From Serratia marcescens (lineage in GTDB: Bacteria; Pseudomonadota; Gammaproteobacteria; Enterobacterales; Enterobacteriaceae), in the NCBI RefSeq assembly GCF_006715005.1, contig NZ_VFMJ01000001.1:434001-498000 (forward strand): a stretch of 64,000 nucleotides of DNA. The letters run 5' to 3'. Positions within the stretch are counted from its first letter, which is position 1. Each line of letters opens with the position of its first letter. Both the position numbers and the translations under genes were made by a program. The notes below the pieces were generated by a model. It saw only the letters and a list, made by a program, of their open reading frames with translations. It was not told the DNA's origin and made no database searches. This document shows, in pieces, positions 6,579 through 14,418 of this stretch.

Positions 6579-7289
6579 TCATAACTTGCTGTATTGGATG
6601 GATTCCTGCAAAAGAGCTTTTCCCATAACGTAAAACTGATCTTGGTTGTCTTCGCGGATATACCACTTTTCAAGCATCGGATTATCAGATAGTACCGCTA
6701 ACTCTAGCCCTTGCATTTGCAGGCGCTTAACATGAAAGGTTTTACCAAAAACAAAAGCATAGACACCATCAGTCTTGAATTCTCTAACGGATACATCGAA
6801 GAAAAGTCGATCACCTGATTTGATGGTGGGGTACATGCTATCCCCGTCAACGGTCATAACCTTAATGTCTTTTGAAGCTCGACTGCCGAACAATGCTCTG
6901 GCGTGTTCTGTCGTGAACTCAATAGCAGAAAGTACCTCTATCATATCCGATAGCATGAATGACCCAGGGCCTGCGCTGACCGTGAGGTCTAACACCTCAA
7001 CACGGTAAATGTCACGATTCGGAAGTGAAACTTCAAGCCCCGTCATAGAAGTTTGACCCAAACCATCCATCCACCCTCTGGAAACTCCCAACGCATCTTC
7101 AATTTGCCTGGCGGATTGCTCCCCAATGTTTCGCTTATGCTGCTTACCAGCCGGGTAAAGCATACGAGAAACCACAGTTGGGTTTAGTCCCGCTGCGTCA
7201 GCGAACTCCCTCTGTGTCTTAAAAGTAGCTACGAGTTCCTGAAGTTTCAGGCGGCGCAGCTCGAATATGTCAGGCGTCTCAGTTTTCAT
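6579..7289 (-). CDS. cI: CI-type prophage repressor, S24/LexA family
   Basis: A 236-residue repressor. Residues about 20-75 form a helix-turn-helix (FADAAGLNPTVVSRM). Residues about 140-225 form the S24 self-cleavage domain, with Ser151 in VDGDSMYPT and Lys188 in FHVKRL as the catalytic pair and Ala106-Gly107 (VSAGPG) as the likely RecA-stimulated cleavage site. It should hold the lysogenic state by binding the operators at 7309-7361 and 6202-6240 and be inactivated by DNA damage. The ATG lies about seven bases after the PRM -10 element, so the message may be leaderless as in lambda. Confidence 0.9.
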   Translation of the reverse strand: MKTETPDIFELRRLKLQELVATFKTQREFADAAGLNPTVVSRMLYPAGKQHKRNIGEQSARQIEDALGVSRGWMDGLGQTSMTGLEVSLPNRDIYRVEVLDLTVSAGPGSFMLSDMIEVLSAIEFTTEHARALFGSRASKDIKVMTVDGDSMYPTIKSGDRLFFDVSVREFKTDGVYAFVFGKTFHVKRLQMQGLELAVLSDNPMLEKWYIREDNQDQFYVMGKALLQESIQYSKL

Positions 7290-7295
7290 TCTTCC

Positions 7296-7323
7296 ATCTT
7301 ACGCAAAGTTACTTTCAGGTAAA
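7296..7323 (-). promoter_or_regulatory. Putative PRM promoter for cI
   Basis: On the minus strand TTTACC (7318-7323) and TAAGAT (7296-7301) are 16 bases apart. The predicted start of transcription is at or within a base or two of the cI ATG (7289), giving a message with almost no 5' leader. The -35 overlaps the operator at 7309-7322, so CI occupancy should repress or tune its own promoter. Confidence 0.55.
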
Positions 7324-7361
7324 TGACCTAAAGGTATTGATAAAAAATTACTCATGGGTAT
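7309..7361. promoter_or_regulatory. Right operator with three repressor sites
   Basis: Three 14-bp sites, TTACTTTCAGGTAA (7309-7322), TGACCTAAAGGTAT (7324-7337) and TTACTCATGGGTAT (7348-7361), fit the NTACYTNNRRGTAN pattern of the two left operators, with allowance for one or two mismatches. They lie between divergent cI and cro and cover PRM and PR. Three sites on this side resemble lambda OR1-OR3. Confidence 0.6.
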
Positions 7362-7364
7362 ACT
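7337..7364 (+). promoter_or_regulatory. Putative early rightward promoter PR
   Basis: TTGATA (7337-7342) and TATACT (7359-7364) are separated by 16 bases, a strong sigma-70 match. The site at 7348-7361 covers the spacer and part of the -10, so repressor binding there should block it. It would transcribe cro and the replication genes. Confidence 0.7.
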
Positions 7365-7388
7365 TCGTTTCCAGATACAGGAGGCGTT

Positions 7389-7631
7389 ATGGAAACGTTG
7401 AGAGCATACCTAAACGCTTTACAGCTTGATAAACAAAGAGAATTTGCATCCAAGTGCGAAACCTCACTTGAATACTTGCGTAAAGCAATAAGTAAAAAAC
7501 AAAAGCTAGGAGCCGCGTTGTCAGTTTCTATTGAAATTAACTCCGGTGGCTCCGTTAGCAGGAAAGACCTTCACCCGTATGACTGGGAAAAGATTTGGCC
7601 TGAACTCGATCATAAAAAATCAGCAGCTTAA
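7389..7631 (+). CDS. Cro-like antirepressor, YdaS/Cro family
   Basis: An 80-residue basic protein opening METLRAYLNALQLDKQREFASKC. The sequence QREFASKCETSLEYLRKAIS fits a helix-turn-helix of the YdaS/Cro type. It has a good ribosome site (CAGGAGG) and lies directly under PR, divergent from cI. Expected role: bind the same operators as CI and shut off cI expression during lytic growth. The identity rests on size, helix-turn-helix and position. Confidence 0.75.
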   Translation: METLRAYLNALQLDKQREFASKCETSLEYLRKAISKKQKLGAALSVSIEINSGGSVSRKDLHPYDWEKIWPELDHKKSAA

Positions 7632-7659
7632 AAGTAACCACAGCCCGAGGAGTACAACT

Positions 7660-8193
7660 GTGTCACAGCAAAAAGCGCCGGACTGGCAGGCAGAAAAACA
7701 GCCTGAATGGGTGGTCAGTGTCGCCCGCAAAATTATCACTGGTCTGCCTGGTGGCTATGCTGAGGCTGCACAGTGGCTGGGGGTTACGGAAGACGCGCTG
7801 TTTAACCGTCTTCGCCCAAACAGCAACCAAATTTTCCCGATCGGCTGGCTCATGGTTTTACAGCAGGCTGGTGGCAATACCCACTTTGCTGACGCTGTAT
7901 CCCGCCAGTCTCGCAGCGTGAACGTGCGACTGCCCGAAGTTGAAGACGTCGATCGAGACGACATCAACGCCAAGCTGATGGAAGCGATTGAGTACATCGG
8001 CAAGCACTCCGAACTTGTCCGCAAATTTACCGAAGACGGCGAGATAGACGCCGCTGAGCGTAAAGCGCTGGACGCCAATACCTACCGCCTGATCGCGACG
8101 TTCCAGGAGCACATCCTGTTGCTCTATAGCGTGTTCTGCCCGGCGGAAGTCACCCCAATCCACACAGCGAAGTGGCGCGATCCTATGCCGTAG
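7660..8193 (+). CDS. YmfL-like putative regulatory protein at the CII position
   Basis: A 177-residue protein. The start is GTG 7660, preceded by CGAGGAG at good spacing; upstream in-frame codons overlap cro and look non-coding. Residues about 20-60 (YAEAAQWLGVTEDALFNRL) form a DNA-binding helix-turn-helix and the C-terminal half is a long helical segment. It resembles the YmfL family of e14-type prophages, which sits where lambda has cII. A switch towards lysogeny is inferred, not shown. Confidence 0.65.
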   Translation: MSQQKAPDWQAEKQPEWVVSVARKIITGLPGGYAEAAQWLGVTEDALFNRLRPNSNQIFPIGWLMVLQQAGGNTHFADAVSRQSRSVNVRLPEVEDVDRDDINAKLMEAIEYIGKHSELVRKFTEDGEIDAAERKALDANTYRLIATFQEHILLLYSVFCPAEVTPIHTAKWRDPMP

Positions 8194-8226
8194 GGACTCT
8201 GTATTTCACAACCGGAGGGTAAGCGT

Positions 8227-8526
8227 ATGCAGCCTGCATCGTTTGTTCGAACCGCCATGCCTGCGGTGTATTGCCGCGAGGATGCCGCATGGATTCAAGA
8301 CCAGCTCGGTAAGTTACCGCACGGGCAGCGCGGGAAGATTGCGCACACCTACGAGGAGGCTTACCGCACAGCGTTTGACGCCGAGGAGGTTTCTTACCGC
8401 CAGGAGAACGCAGGCCGCAAAGCGGCTAACACGCGCCTGCGGCTGTACGTCGAGCGGTATTCACGGGCAGGCCAGGGCATGACAACCGCGCCACCGCTGG
8501 TGGGGCAAAACAGGGTAGCGGCATGA
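8227..8526 (+). CDS. Hypothetical protein between the CII-position gene and helicase
   Basis: A 99-residue basic protein (MQPASFVRTAMPAVYCRED...) behind CGGAGGG. It contains the helical run RGKIAHTYEEAYRTAFDAEEV and a basic C-terminus. Similar short proteins commonly precede the helicase/primase pair in enterobacterial prophages, so a replication-linked role is possible. No known domain. The G-run tract begins about 25 bases after its stop. Confidence 0.6.
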   Translation: MQPASFVRTAMPAVYCREDAAWIQDQLGKLPHGQRGKIAHTYEEAYRTAFDAEEVSYRQENAGRKAANTRLRLYVERYSRAGQGMTTAPPLVGQNRVAA

Positions 8527-8552
8527 ATTTTTTAGCCGGTGTTTTTTTAAAC

Positions 8553-8621
8553 GGGGGAGAGGGGAAGGGTAAGAGGGGGGAAAGGGGGGTGATCGGGTTG
8601 GGGTGTGGGGGAAGGAACGGG
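8553..8621 (+). other. G-run tract with quadruplex-forming potential
   Basis: Nine runs of three to six G fall within 69 bases: 8553-8557, 8561-8564, 8567-8569, 8575-8580, 8584-8589, 8595-8597, 8600-8603, 8607-8611 and 8619-8621, with loops of 2-7 bases. This meets the usual G-quadruplex pattern twice over on the plus (non-template) strand. It lies in the only sizeable gap of the replication module, between 8527 and the helicase start at 8713. Whether it folds, or marks a replication origin, is unknown. Confidence 0.7.
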
Positions 8622-8712
8622 CTTTACCAGAGAGAAGATCTTTAAGGGATCGAGTGTTTAAAAACGCCAAACGGACATTTAGACGGCTAGACGATTAAAC
8701 GAGGAGATAACG

Positions 8713-10242
8713 ATGACGCTTACAATCCAGCCACGCGAAAAACAGATAGTTGCACTGAACATGCTGCGCGCGGCGTGGAAGCAATACGCCTCGTTCATGA
8801 TGTACGCCCCGGTCGGGTTCGGCAAAACCGCAATCGCGGCGCTGATCGCCAGCGGGTTCATCAGCCGCAACATGCGCATAATGTTTGTGGCCCCGTATAC
8901 CGTCCTGCTCGACCAGACCGCAACGCGTTTTATTGAGTACGGCTTGCCTGCCGAGGAGATCGGCTACATCTGGCGCGACCATCCAGCCTATGACCCAAGC
9001 CGCCTTATTCAAATCGCATCAGCCGACACGCTGATCCGCCGTGACTTCCCCGACAACATCGATCTGCTGATCATCGACGAAGCCCACCTGAAGCGCAAAA
9101 AAATGCTGGAGTTCATCGACGAGCTGACCGCTAAAGGCGTGAAAGTGATCGGGTTGTCCGGTACTCCGTTCTCGGCTTGGCTGGGGACGTATTACCAGAA
9201 GCTGATCAAGCCGACGACGATGAAAGAGCTGATCGCTATCGGCGCGCTGAGCAAATACGAATTTTATGCCCCTTCGCACCCAGACCTGAGCGAAGTGGAG
9301 ACGTCAGAGCAAGCAGGCTATGGCCGAGACTACAAAGAACAGCAGGCTGCAGATGTGATGAGCGACCCGACGCTGGTGGGCGATATCGTTAAGAACTGGC
9401 TGGAGAACGGGGAAGACCGCCCGACCATTTGTTTTTGCGTCAACGTGGCCCACGCAAATTACGTGACCGTTGAATTCAGCAGAGTGGGTGTGACCGTTGA
9501 AGTGATGACGGCGGCGACGCCACACGAAGACCGCCAGATGACGATCCGCCGGTTTGAGCAGGGCATCACGAAGATCATCGTCAACGTCGGCGTGCTGGTG
9601 GCCGGTTTTGATAGCGATGTCCGCTGCATCATCTACGCCCGCCCGACGAAATCAGAAATCCGCTGGCTGCAATGCCTTGGCCGTGGCCTGCGCACTGCGC
9701 CCGGTAAAGACCACTGCCTCATCTTCGACCACACAGGCACCGTGCATAAGCTCGGCTATCCCGACGATATCGAATATGACTACCTGCCCGCCAGTTCTGA
9801 CGGGATGGAGAAAACGCCCGCGCGCGTGGTTAAGACTGACCAGCCTGAGCGCCTGCCGAAAGAATGCACCCAATGCCACTACGTGAAGCCGGTCGGCGTC
9901 TACATCTGCCCGAAATGTGGCTTCAAGCCGATCGCCGGTGAGGACGTAGAAACCGATAAGTCACGCGGCCTGAAAAAAGTGAAGCAAGCCAAGGAGGTTG
10001 TCACCAAAGAAGTGAAACAAGCCTGGTGGAGTCAAATCATCTACTACCAACGCATGCGCGCCGCCCAGGGCAAACCGGTAAGTGACGGCTGGTGCTCGCA
10101 TGTCTACCGCAAAAAATTCGGGGTATGGCCGCAAGGGCTGTATCACGCACCGATGGCCATCACACCAGTGGTGAGCAACTTCATCAAATCAACACAGATT
10201 GCCTACGCAAAATCTAAGCAAAACGAAGGGAAAGCCGCATGA
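8713..10242 (+). CDS. DEAD/DEAH-box (superfamily 2) helicase
   Basis: A 509-residue helicase behind GAGGAG. Motif I is VGFGKTA (34-40), motif II DEAH (122-125), motif III SGTP (149-152), and motif VI is QCLGRGLRT in the second RecA-like domain. CTQCHYVKPVGVYICPKCG (about 382-400) is a zinc ribbon, followed by a basic tail. The enzyme should unwind DNA with ATP during phage replication. It overlaps the primase gene in an ATGA junction. Helicase plus separate zinc/TOPRIM primase is a common replication module of enterobacterial lambdoid prophages lacking O/P. Confidence 0.9.
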   Translation: MTLTIQPREKQIVALNMLRAAWKQYASFMMYAPVGFGKTAIAALIASGFISRNMRIMFVAPYTVLLDQTATRFIEYGLPAEEIGYIWRDHPAYDPSRLIQIASADTLIRRDFPDNIDLLIIDEAHLKRKKMLEFIDELTAKGVKVIGLSGTPFSAWLGTYYQKLIKPTTMKELIAIGALSKYEFYAPSHPDLSEVETSEQAGYGRDYKEQQAADVMSDPTLVGDIVKNWLENGEDRPTICFCVNVAHANYVTVEFSRVGVTVEVMTAATPHEDRQMTIRRFEQGITKIIVNVGVLVAGFDSDVRCIIYARPTKSEIRWLQCLGRGLRTAPGKDHCLIFDHTGTVHKLGYPDDIEYDYLPASSDGMEKTPARVVKTDQPERLPKECTQCHYVKPVGVYICPKCGFKPIAGEDVETDKSRGLKKVKQAKEVVTKEVKQAWWSQIIYYQRMRAAQGKPVSDGWCSHVYRKKFGVWPQGLYHAPMAITPVVSNFIKSTQIAYAKSKQNEGKAA

Positions 10243-11225
10243 ATACCAAACAGGCAGCTATCGGCCATTGGCCGAAAATATTCGGGTTTTACGGCCTCCC
10301 CCCGGTAACTGGGAAAAAACATTTTAAGGGTGAATGCCCGCTGTGTGGCCGCAAGGGCAAATATCGTTGCGACGACAAGAACGGCACCGGCTCTTACATC
10401 TGCGCATGCGGCGCGGGGGACGGTTGGGCGCTACTGACCGGGGCAACCGGCAAGGACTTTAAAACGCTGGCGGCAGAGGTCGATAAGCTGATTGGCCGCG
10501 TCTACTCGCCGGAAGAGGGTTATCAAGCTGGTGGCCCTTCATCTGGCATAGCCTCGCAACGCCAGCGCGTGAGCTGCAAGTTTGCATCGCTGACCAGCCT
10601 GAAAGGCACCGGCGCAGACCGTTACCTTAAGCTGCGCGGCATCACCAGCCTGCCACAAGACAACGTCCGCTACTGCGACCGGCAACGCGCAGCGGGTGGC
10701 GAATACCAATCCATCTATGCGCTGGCAACGGACGACAAAGGCGAGCTGTGTTACCTGCACCGCACCCTGCTCGACGGCGATAAGAAAGCCACGGTAGCTG
10801 GCGCGCCGAAAAAGATGATGAAGCTGCAAGAGGACAGCTATCTGGAGCACGCCAGTTCGGTCGCTATCCGCATGTTCCCGCCGTCCACCACGCTGGGCAT
10901 CGCTGAGGGCATCGAAACCGCGCTGTCCTGCCATCAAATCACGCAATGCAACACATGGGCGACGCTGAACACCACCTTCATGAAGAAGTTCCGCGTACCG
11001 CGTGGAGTGCAACGCCTGATCATCTTTGCTGACGCAGACAAGAACGCATCCGGCCACGCTGCGGCGTTTGAGTGCGCCCGCGCCAATCTGCTGGCAAAGA
11101 ACGATCTGCAACAAGTCTCAGTGCGCTGGCCGAAATCCGGCGACTTTAACGATCTGCTGCTTAACGGCTCAGAGGTCTACGAGTGGGTATTCCACCGCGA
11201 GGAAAACAATGAAAAAACCAACTAA
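10239..11225 (+). CDS. TOPRIM DNA primase with zinc ribbon
   Basis: A 328-residue protein. The N-terminal zinc ribbon uses Cys33, Cys36, Cys55 and Cys57 (CPLC...CAC). The C-terminal half is a TOPRIM domain: GIAEGIETALSC gives the catalytic Glu and IIFADADKN the DxD metal site. It resembles the primase part of P4 alpha-type proteins. It should lay down primers for the helicase encoded directly upstream, with which it shares a four-base overlap. The 3' end overlaps the ninG start by 17 bases. Confidence 0.85.
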   Translation: MNTKQAAIGHWPKIFGFYGLPPVTGKKHFKGECPLCGRKGKYRCDDKNGTGSYICACGAGDGWALLTGATGKDFKTLAAEVDKLIGRVYSPEEGYQAGGPSSGIASQRQRVSCKFASLTSLKGTGADRYLKLRGITSLPQDNVRYCDRQRAAGGEYQSIYALATDDKGELCYLHRTLLDGDKKATVAGAPKKMMKLQEDSYLEHASSVAIRMFPPSTTLGIAEGIETALSCHQITQCNTWATLNTTFMKKFRVPRGVQRLIIFADADKNASGHAAAFECARANLLAKNDLQQVSVRWPKSGDFNDLLLNGSEVYEWVFHREENNEKTN

Positions 11226-11787
11226 GCCGAAGCAGTACAAGGCGAAAAAGTGCGCCCAATGCGGTGAAACGTTCACGCCGGTGAAGTACCTGCAAAAGGT
11301 CTGTGGCCCGCTCTGCGCTATCGCATACCAGCGTGACGCACGTAAGCGTCTTGAGGAAAGGGAACGTAAGGACAAGCTGAAAATTCGCAAGCTGGCCGTT
11401 AAGCCGCTGCGCTACTTCATCAACCAGGCGCAGACCGAATTTAACGCCTACATCCGCGAGCGCGATGCCGACGAGCCATGCATCAGCTGTGGACGCTATC
11501 ACACCGGCCAATATCACGCCGGGCATTACCGAACCGTCGGGAGCCATCCGGAGCTGCGCTTTGATGAAGATAACTGCCACAAGCAGTGCTCGGTCTGCAA
11601 CAACTTCAAATCCGCGAACCTGAGCGAGTACCGTCCTAACCTGATAGCCAAGATAGGCCAGGCACGTTTTGACCGGTTAATGGGGCCACCGCCGAAAGTC
11701 GGCAAGCTGGGCCGCAGTGACTATGAGCGCATCCGCGACACGTATAAAGCCAAACGCAAAGCATTGAAGCAGGAGAAGGCAGCATGA
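11209..11787 (+). CDS. ninG: Recombination protein NinG/Rap
   Basis: A 192-residue basic protein. The start at ATG 11209 lies inside the primase end, behind GCGAGGAAA. It has an N-terminal zinc finger (CAQC...CGPLC), a charged helix and a C-terminal CISCG...HAGHYRT...CHKQCSVCNN segment, the HNH-like signature of lambda NinG (Rap). Rap cuts branched recombination intermediates and aids RecBCD-dependent exchange between phage and host DNA. Its placement between the replication genes and the Q-like gene matches the nin region. Confidence 0.88.
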   Translation: MKKPTKPKQYKAKKCAQCGETFTPVKYLQKVCGPLCAIAYQRDARKRLEERERKDKLKIRKLAVKPLRYFINQAQTEFNAYIRERDADEPCISCGRYHTGQYHAGHYRTVGSHPELRFDEDNCHKQCSVCNNFKSANLSEYRPNLIAKIGQARFDRLMGPPPKVGKLGRSDYERIRDTYKAKRKALKQEKAA

Positions 11788-12455
11788 TGACCCCAAAACA
11801 GAAACGAGAAATCAAACACAACGCATGGGCGACTGTTGCCGGTGTTCCTCGCAAGAAGTACCTGGGTAAGTACCAGCGCCTGACCCGGCTGCAAACATTG
11901 TGGATCACCTCGCTGTTGAACGCCTGGGGCGATATGTACGGCGGCAACACCGACGGGAAGTTGAAGTGCAGCGGCGGCAGCGGTGTATGGGGGCAAATCG
12001 TGCCTGAGCAGTGGGACGACGAAAGCGCGGCGCGAATTGTGAAGGTGCTGGGCGACCTGCGCAAACTCGGGTATCGCGGGGAAGAGCAGTTGAAGAAGGC
12101 GACCACAATTCTTTGGCCGCACCGCTCGCTTGAGTCGATGCTGGTGGCTGCTGACGCTGGCGAGGAATGCGACTTCATGGAAAAAGCGGTGCTGGCGTCG
12201 ATGAAGCACGATAACCCGGTCTACATCATCGGCAAGCTGTTCTACACGGGCCGGAACAACACGGTGTCGGTGCTGGGGCGCTACATGCAAAATCATTACG
12301 CCCCCTGGCTGACACGCGATCAGGTTGATGACCGGGTGCGCTGGTGCATTGAAATATTTAATTCTGCGGTGTTCGTCGCCGTTCGTGCGGCTATCTGCAT
12401 CGAAAATGAAGAAAAATGCAAAAACAGCTTGAAAATAGCCAAAGAAACTGCATAA
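11784..12455 (+). CDS. Q-like late antiterminator candidate, DUF1133 family
   Basis: A 223-residue protein overlapping ninG by ATGA. RLQTLWITSLLNAWGDMYGG and the later ARIVKVLGDLRKLGY resemble the DUF1133 family that occupies the Q position in many lambdoid prophages. The family has no solved function that I know of, but this gene is immediately followed by a promoter and terminator pair in the pR'-tR' layout, which supports late-gene antitermination. The basic, Trp-rich N-terminal region is compatible with nucleic-acid or RNA polymerase contact. Confidence 0.65.
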   Translation: MMTPKQKREIKHNAWATVAGVPRKKYLGKYQRLTRLQTLWITSLLNAWGDMYGGNTDGKLKCSGGSGVWGQIVPEQWDDESAARIVKVLGDLRKLGYRGEEQLKKATTILWPHRSLESMLVAADAGEECDFMEKAVLASMKHDNPVYIIGKLFYTGRNNTVSVLGRYMQNHYAPWLTRDQVDDRVRWCIEIFNSAVFVAVRAAICIENEEKCKNSLKIAKETA

Positions 12456-12456
12456 T
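12429..12456 (+). promoter_or_regulatory. Putative late promoter pR'
   Basis: TTGAAA (12429-12434) and CATAAT (12451-12456) are separated by 16 bases at the very end of the Q-like gene. Transcription would start near 12463, about 45 bases before a strong terminator, as at lambda pR'. A qut-like site was not identified by eye. Confidence 0.6.
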
Positions 12457-12504
12457 ACAGGTATGCTTTCGCGAAGCTGTACCATCAAGCGATGCAACAA
12501 AATG

Positions 12505-12527
12505 ACCCGCCTCGAGCGGGTTTTTTT
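12505..12527 (+). terminator. Rho-independent terminator tR' in the late leader
   Basis: A hairpin CCCGC-ctcga-GCGGG extended by an A-T pair is followed by seven T (12521-12527). It follows the late promoter with no gene between, so late transcription would need antitermination to reach the lysis genes. Confidence 0.8.
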
Positions 12528-12540
12528 ATGTAAAAATTAA

Positions 12541-12615
12541 AGCGAAGCCTCATCTAACATTAACCGGTGTACCCACTGAGGGGGTGCGTCAGCATCGGGG
12601 TGATGGGGCTTCGCT
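12541..12615 (+). other. Long imperfect stem-loop in the late leader
   Basis: The arms AGCGAAGCCTCATC (12541-12554) and GATGGGGCTTCGCT (12602-12615) pair at 13 of 14 positions around a 47-base loop. A second perfect 9-bp stem (AAAGGCCAC/GTGGCCTTT, 12639-12668) follows before the holin. They lie in the untranslated leader of the late message and could be regulatory or processing structures. Confidence 0.5.
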
Positions 12616-12716
12616 CTGATACTCATAATCATTATTTCAAAGGCCACTTGCTAACGCTGGTGGCCTTTGTCGTTTCTAACGCCCGGCATCGGCTGAGCTA
12701 ACACAGGAGATAACTC

Positions 12717-13103
12717 ATGTCCGAACCGGTAACCAGTACCGCCGCAGGGACTTACATGATTGGCGGTATCACTATTGCTGGGCTGGTGGCGGGAGCAGAT
12801 ACGGGCGTAATCATCGGTGCTTTCGCTGGTGCTGTGATTTATGTCCTGTCGGCAGCTGATCTTTCAATCTGGCATCGTCTGGCGTCGTTCCTGGCATCGT
12901 TCATGATTGGCACGCTGGCGGCTGGGTTCGTCACTGACGCCATCAACTACCTGACCCCGGATGCTATTCACGCTGAAAGGCCGCTGGGTGCTGTAGTTGC
13001 TGCTGCTGTGGCGGTTCGCATCTTCATGTACATCAGCAAGCAGTCGGAAAATCCGGGGCAGTGGTTTAAGCGGCTACGGGGAGGTAGTGGTGATGGCCAG
13101 TGA
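12717..13103 (+). CDS. Phage holin
   Basis: A 128-residue membrane protein with three or four hydrophobic stretches (about 16-36, 38-50, 55-75 and 90-105) and a basic soluble C-terminus (QWFKRLRGG), matching holins that open the inner membrane to release endolysin. It is the first late gene after the leader, has an AGGAG ribosome site, and its end overlaps a second holin-like gene by 11 bases. The exact holin class cannot be fixed by eye. Confidence 0.75.
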   Translation: MSEPVTSTAAGTYMIGGITIAGLVAGADTGVIIGAFAGAVIYVLSAADLSIWHRLASFLASFMIGTLAAGFVTDAINYLTPDAIHAERPLGAVVAAAVAVRIFMYISKQSENPGQWFKRLRGGSGDGQ

Positions 13104-13371
13104 AATTATCTTGATTGTGAATGCGGTGGCCTGCACGGCTATTGCGTTGCGTCTGATGACATTTCGCAGGGCTGGTGGCACTCATCGGCCATTAGCCGCA
13201 TGGGCGGCATATTTCCTCATTATCGCGGCGGCGTCCGTACCAATCCGCATCCTGACCGGTGAGTACGTTTGTGCCGATTGGTCGGAGACATTCATCAATA
13301 TCGCGTTTTGCGTCACGGTGCTGGCGGCACGCGGGAATGTCATGCACCTGGCTAAACCTTTCTTGAGATAG
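13093..13371 (+). CDS. Second holin-like membrane protein
   Basis: A 92-residue protein starting MASEIILIVNAVACT at ATG 13093, inside the end of the first holin. Hydrophobic segments at about 4-20, 33-52 and 66-80 suggest three membrane passes, and the protein resembles the DUF754/phage_holin_3 type. Two adjacent membrane proteins before the endolysin suggest a holin/antiholin pair, though which is which is inference. Confidence 0.7.
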   Translation: MASEIILIVNAVACTAIALRLMTFRRAGGTHRPLAAWAAYFLIIAAASVPIRILTGEYVCADWSETFINIAFCVTVLAARGNVMHLAKPFLR

Positions 13372-13375
13372 ACCT

Positions 13376-14002
13376 ATGACACAAAACGACTTTCAACGGG
13401 CGGCAGGTATCAGCGCCGGGTTAGCTGCGCGCTGGTATCCGCATCTGCTCGTAACGTTTGCAGAATTCGGCATCAACAAGCCGTTAGAGCAGGCGATGTT
13501 TATCGCGCAAATCGGCCATGAGTCGAACGGCTTCACGGCCAAGGTCGAATCATTCAACTACAGCGTTGATGGCTTGATCGCTACATTCGGCCCTAAATCG
13601 AAAGCCAAGCGGCTGACTGACTATCAGTGCCGGATGTTGGGGCGTACAGCCCAGCAGCCAGCCAAGCAGGAAGCTATTGCCAATCTGGTCTACGGCGGAC
13701 GAATGGGTAACAGCGCCAGCGGTGATGGTTGGAAGTATCGCGGACGCGGGCCTATGCAAACGACCGGCCTGAAAAACTACATGGCTTGCGGCCCGGCGCT
13801 GAAGCTTGACCTGGTTGGTCATCCAGAACTGCTGGAAGAAGACCTGAACGGCATGCGTTCGGCTGGCTGGTACTGGAAAGCTAACGACTGTGGTCGCAAC
13901 GCTGGTGATGTCGAGTTTACCACGCGGCGCATTAACGGCGGGACTAACGGCCTGCAGGACAGGCGCGAACGCTTCGAGCGTGCTTGCAAGGTGCTGTTAT
14001 GA
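13376..14002 (+). CDS. Endolysin, glycoside hydrolase family 19
   Basis: A 208-residue chitinase-fold lysozyme. AQIGHESNGFTAKVESFNYS carries Glu49 and Glu58, candidates for the two catalytic acids of GH19, and YRGRGPMQTTGLKNY is the family's substrate-groove motif. It should cleave the peptidoglycan glycan at lysis. There is no signal peptide, so export depends on the holins just upstream. The stop overlaps the Rz start in ATGA. Confidence 0.9.
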   Translation: MTQNDFQRAAGISAGLAARWYPHLLVTFAEFGINKPLEQAMFIAQIGHESNGFTAKVESFNYSVDGLIATFGPKSKAKRLTDYQCRMLGRTAQQPAKQEAIANLVYGGRMGNSASGDGWKYRGRGPMQTTGLKNYMACGPALKLDLVGHPELLEEDLNGMRSAGWYWKANDCGRNAGDVEFTTRRINGGTNGLQDRRERFERACKVLL

Positions 14003-14418
14003 GCTGGCGCTGGTGGTGGGATGTAATGATCAAAGCGTGGCCTCTGCTGGTGGCGCTGCTGGCCGCTGTGCTGGTGCTCTACACGCTTTCTCTGCGCGAT
14101 GACCTGGATAAATCCAAAAGGGATAACGGCGCGCTGATGGAAAAGATGGGAACCAAAGACGCGGCACTGGTGGCGATGAAACAGGCTTCCGACGCTGACA
14201 GGCAAGCTAGCGCCGCGCAGTTGGAAAAAGAGCGGAAACTGAGGGGAAAGGCTGATGCAGAAAACAAAGCGTTGCGCGAGGCTCTGGACGCGAGCGGCTG
14301 TAGCAACAAGCCTCTGCCTGGTGCTGCTCTCAACATCCTGCGCGGACAGGCCAAAGCCGCAGAGCACGCAGATGATTTACGTCCTGCCGCCAGCGGTGCT
14401 GCTGCAACAGTGCGATGA
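13999..14418 (+). CDS. Rz: Rz i-spanin
   Basis: A 139-residue protein starting at ATG 13999. One N-terminal membrane segment (about 11-30) is followed by a long charged coiled coil (RDDLDKSKRDNGALMEK to ALREALDASG), the layout of inner-membrane spanins. With Rz1 it should join inner and outer membranes and fuse them in the last step of lysis. Rz1 begins inside this gene in another frame. An unpaired Cys in the periplasmic part fits spanin disulfide dimers. Confidence 0.85.
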   Translation: MSWRWWWDVMIKAWPLLVALLAAVLVLYTLSLRDDLDKSKRDNGALMEKMGTKDAALVAMKQASDADRQASAAQLEKERKLRGKADAENKALREALDASGCSNKPLPGAALNILRGQAKAAEHADDLRPAASGAAATVR

